From NCBI RefSeq assembly GCF_010730055.1, contig NZ_AP022575.1:2790001-2854000 (forward strand): a stretch of 64,000 bases of DNA. The letters run 5' to 3'. Source of the stretch: Mycobacterium shinjukuense. Its GTDB lineage: Bacteria > Actinomycetota > Actinomycetes > Mycobacteriales > Mycobacteriaceae. The translations under genes were made by a program, and so were the position numbers. Each line of letters begins with the position of its first letter. Position 1 is the first letter of the stretch. This document shows positions 61,824 to 64,000 of this stretch, piece by piece. The notes below the pieces were generated by a model. The model made no database searches and had not been told where the DNA came from. It saw only the letters and a list, made by a program, of their open reading frames with translations.

Positions 61824-64000
61824 GTGTTGTCGCCGCCGTTGCCGCCGGCGCCGCCGGCGCTGCCGTTGTGGCCGGCGTTGGTGCTGCCGTTGCTGCCGCC
61901 GTGGCCGCCGGCCCCGCCGGCGCCGCCCGCGCTGAGAAAGCTGTTGCCGTTGCCGCCGTTGCCGCCGTTGCCGCCGGCGCCGGCGTCGCCGCCGTTGCCG
62001 CCGTTGCCGGCGCCGCCGTTGGCGCCCTGGCCGCCGTTGCCGCCCTTGCCGCCGGAGCCCGCGGAGCCGTGGCCGCCGTTGCCGCCGTTGCCGCCGCTGC
62101 CGCCGTGGCCGGCGGTGATACCGAGGGCGGTGGAGCCGTTGCCGCCGGCGGCGCCGCCGTCGGCGCCGTTGGCGCCGGCGCCGCCGGTGGTGCCGTTGCC
62201 GCCGTTGCCGCCGCTGCCGCCGTTGCCGCCGCTGCCGCCCCGGCCGCCGGTGCTGGAGGTGCCGCCGCCGTTGCCGGCGGCGCCGGCCGCACCACCGGGC
62301 AGGCCCGCGACGCCGGTGCTGTTGCCGGAGTTGCCGCCGTTGCCGCCGTTGCCGCCGTCGCCGCCGCCCGAACCGCCGCCGTGGCCGCCGAAGCCGGCGT
62401 TGCCACCGGCGCCACCCTGGCCGCCGGCGCCCGCGGAGCCGTGGCCGCCGTTGCCGCCGTTGCCGCCGTTGCCGCCGTGGCCGGCGGTGACGTTGACGAC
62501 GTCCGAGCCGCTGGCGGCGCCGCTGCTGCCGTTGCCGCCGGCGCCGCCGGCGCCGCCCGTCGTGCCGTTGCCGCCGTCGCCGCCGTGGCCGCCGTTGGCG
62601 CCGTCGCCACCGATGGCGTGGATGTTGGCCGTGCCGGCGAAGCCCGCGTCGCCGCCCCTACCGCCGGCCCCGCCGGCGCCATTGGTGCCATCGCCGCCAT
62701 CGCCGCCGTCACCGCCGGCGCCGCCGTTGCCGGTGGTCGTGGAGTTGCTGGTGCCGCCGTTGCCGCCGGCGCCACCGGCACCGCCGGCGCCGCCGACACC
62801 GCCTATTTCGTCGGTGCCGCCGTTGCCGCCGGCACCACCGGCACCGCCGTTGCCGCCGTTGCCGTTGATGCCGGGGGCACCGCCGTAGCCGCCGTCGCCG
62901 CCGGCGCCACCAAACCCCTTGGTGGCGTTGCCGCCGGCGCCGGCGTTGCCGCCGTTGCCGCCGGCGCCGGTGAAGTTGCCCTGGCCGCCGAAGCCGCCGT
63001 TACCGCCCTGGCCGCCGCCGAAGGCGCCGTCACCGCCGCGGCCGCCCGCGCCGCCGTGGCCGCCGGAGTTCCCTTCGCCGCCGATGCCGCCCTGGCCGCC
63101 GAAGCCACCAACGCCGCTGGCGCTGCTCCCGCCGTTGCCGCCGTTACCGCCGTTGCCGCCGGGGCCGCTGACACTATCTCCTTTGCCGCCCGGGCCGCCG
63201 GCGCCGCCCGGGCCACCGAACCCGGTGCCGGCGTCGCCGCCGGCGCCGCCATTGCCGCCGAGGCCGCCGGCGTGCGCGAATGCGGCGATGGAGCCGCTGC
63301 CGCCGGCGCCGCCGAAGCCGCCGAGGCCGCCGTTGATCAGGCCGGTACCACCGGCGCCGCCATTACCCCCCTTGCCGCCCGTGCCCTCGAAGCCGGCCTG
63401 GTTCAGCGCTCCGCCGCCGTTGCCGCCGTTGCCGGCGTTGCCGCCGTTGCGGCCGAAGCCGCCGTTGCCGCCGTTGCCGCCGGCCGCGCCGTCTTTGGCG
63501 ACCCCACCGGCGGCTGGTATGGCGGATCCGCCGTTGCCGCCGTTACCGCCGTTGCCGCCGTTGTGGGTGATGCCGTCGGCGCCGTCCAAACCCGTCAGGG
63601 AGCCGGTGCCGGCCTTGCCGCCGGTCCCGCCGACGCCGGCGTTGCCGCCGTTACCGCCGTTACCGCCGGTGCCAGGGAAGTCCGCTTTGCCGCCGCCCGG
63701 CAAGATGGTGCCGCTGTTGACGCCGTTTTCGCCGTTGCCGCCGTCACCGGCTTTGCCGCCGTTGCCGCCGTTGCCGCCGTTGCCGCCGGTGCCTGTGGTG
63801 CCGTCGGCGTACCCCTTCGCCTGCGCCTTGCCGCCCGTGCCGCCGTCACCGCCGGCGCCGCCCTTGCCGCCGTTACCGCCGTTGCCGCCGTTACCGCCGT
63901 TCTCGCCGTTGGCATTGGGGCCGGCGCCGTCGGCGCCCCTTTCGCCGTCGCCGCCGTTGCCGCCCTTGCCGCCGTTGCCACCGTTGCCGCCGTTGCCGCC
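61766..64000 (-). CDS. PE_PGRS-type protein, middle part, cut by the right window edge and ended by a frameshift
   Basis: A continuous glycine-rich reading frame open from base 64000 to a stop at 61766, all GGNGG/GGAGG units with short spacers such as LTGLDGADGITHNGG and GFGRNGGNAGNGG. The PE domain, if present, lies beyond the window. The frame is lost near 61824: after GGNGGDNTS it reads AAPAAAAATGTAPAATL and stops. A single inserted base near there would restore NTFGGASGSGGNG and join it to the downstream part. It probably represents a pseudogene or a sequence error in a homopolymer-like region. Confidence 0.75.
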   Translation of the reverse strand, partial: GGNGGNGGNGGKGGNGGDGERGADGAGPNANGENGGNGGNGGNGGKGGAGGDGGTGGKAQAKGYADGTTGTGGNGGNGGNGGKAGDGGNGENGVNSGTILPGGGKADFPGTGGNGGNGGNAGVGGTGGKAGTGSLTGLDGADGITHNGGNGGNGGNGGSAIPAAGGVAKDGAAGGNGGNGGFGRNGGNAGNGGNGGGALNQAGFEGTGGKGGNGGAGGTGLINGGLGGFGGAGGSGSIAAFAHAGGLGGNGGAGGDAGTGFGGPGGAGGPGGKGDSVSGPGGNGGNGGNGGSSASGVGGFGGQGGIGGEGNSGGHGGAGGRGGDGAFGGGQGGNGGFGGQGNFTGAGGNGGNAGAGGNATKGFGGAGGDGGYGGAPGINGNGGNGGAGGAGGNGGTDEIGGVGGAGGAGGAGGNGGTSNSTTTGNGGAGGDGGDGGDGTNGAGGAGGRGGDAGFAGTANIHAIGGDGANGGHGGDGGNGTTGGAGGAGGNGSSGAASGSDVVNVTAGHGGNGGNGGNGGHGSAGAGGQGGAGGNAGFGGHGGGSGGGDGGNGGNGGNSGNSTGVAGLPGGAAGAAGNGGGTSSTGGRGGSGGNGGSGGNGGNGTTGGAGANGADGGAAGGNGSTALGITAGHGGSGGNGGNGGHGSAGSGGKGGNGGQGANGGAGNGGNGGDAGAGGNGGNGGNGNSFLSAGGAGGAGGHGGSNGSTNAGHNGSAGGAGGNGGDNTSAAPAAAAATGTAPAATL

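Noticed and set aside
60272..62888. Long Pro/Ala-rich frames on either strand of the PGRS region
   Set aside because: GGC/GGN repeats read as Ala or Pro in other frames; no PE domain, start or family features.

Overview
The window reads as chromosome of a slow-growing Mycobacterium close to the M. tuberculosis / M. kansasii / M. marinum group. The reasons are very high GC, GTGA/ATGA start-stop overlaps, leaderless TANNNT-N6/7-ATG promoters, two PE_PGRS genes, two giant PPE-MPTR genes, and a gene order that follows Rv3314c-Rv3359 of H37Rv (comparison from memory). The species cannot be fixed from the sequence alone.

Layout. 1-5.2 kb: deoA (cut by the left edge) and cdd run leftward, and sdhCDAB runs rightward. 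5.3-8.2 kb: a carboxymuconolactone-decarboxylase-family gene converges on sigJ, an ECF41-type sigma factor, followed by a class III aminotransferase. 8.2-17.8 kb is a rearranged block that separates the aminotransferase from dacB1 (neighbours in H37Rv). It holds two PE_PGRS genes, a partial copy of the aminotransferase tail, a P-type ATPase fragment, a TPP riboswitch with thiC-thiD-hydrolase-small membrane protein, and an SOS-boxed DUF222/HNH gene, and it ends in a second aminotransferase-tail scrap. 17.9-24.9 kb: dacB1, a PH-like protein, sugI, nagA, a YihY-type membrane protein, trpS and an alpha/beta hydrolase. 24.9-28.4 kb: a SAM-IV riboswitch and metC-metX-methyltransferase. 28.9-31.7 kb: a DUF732 secreted protein, a DUF3017 membrane protein, folD and an OYE-family oxidoreductase.

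31.7-39.3 kb is an accessory island: an MHS-type transporter, a LysR regulator, and an operon of a secreted NHL beta-propeller, a malate/lactate-type dehydrogenase, an iron-type alcohol dehydrogenase and an aldehyde dehydrogenase. The transporter and the operon carry near-copies of one upstream region. In both, a GATCG-N7-CGATC palindrome and a TGATCG...CAATCG element sit at the same distance from the start region. This suggests one LysR-controlled uptake-and-oxidation system, and it is the best candidate here for an undescribed system.

39.3-64 kb is a leftward PGRS -> PPE -> PPE array. The 3,728-residue PPE protein has lost the W-x-G segment of its PPE domain. Both PPE genes are built from about 1.75-kb higher-order modules. 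The PGRS gene runs off the right edge and is split by a frameshift.

All comparisons with H37Rv or with protein families are from memory; no search was run.
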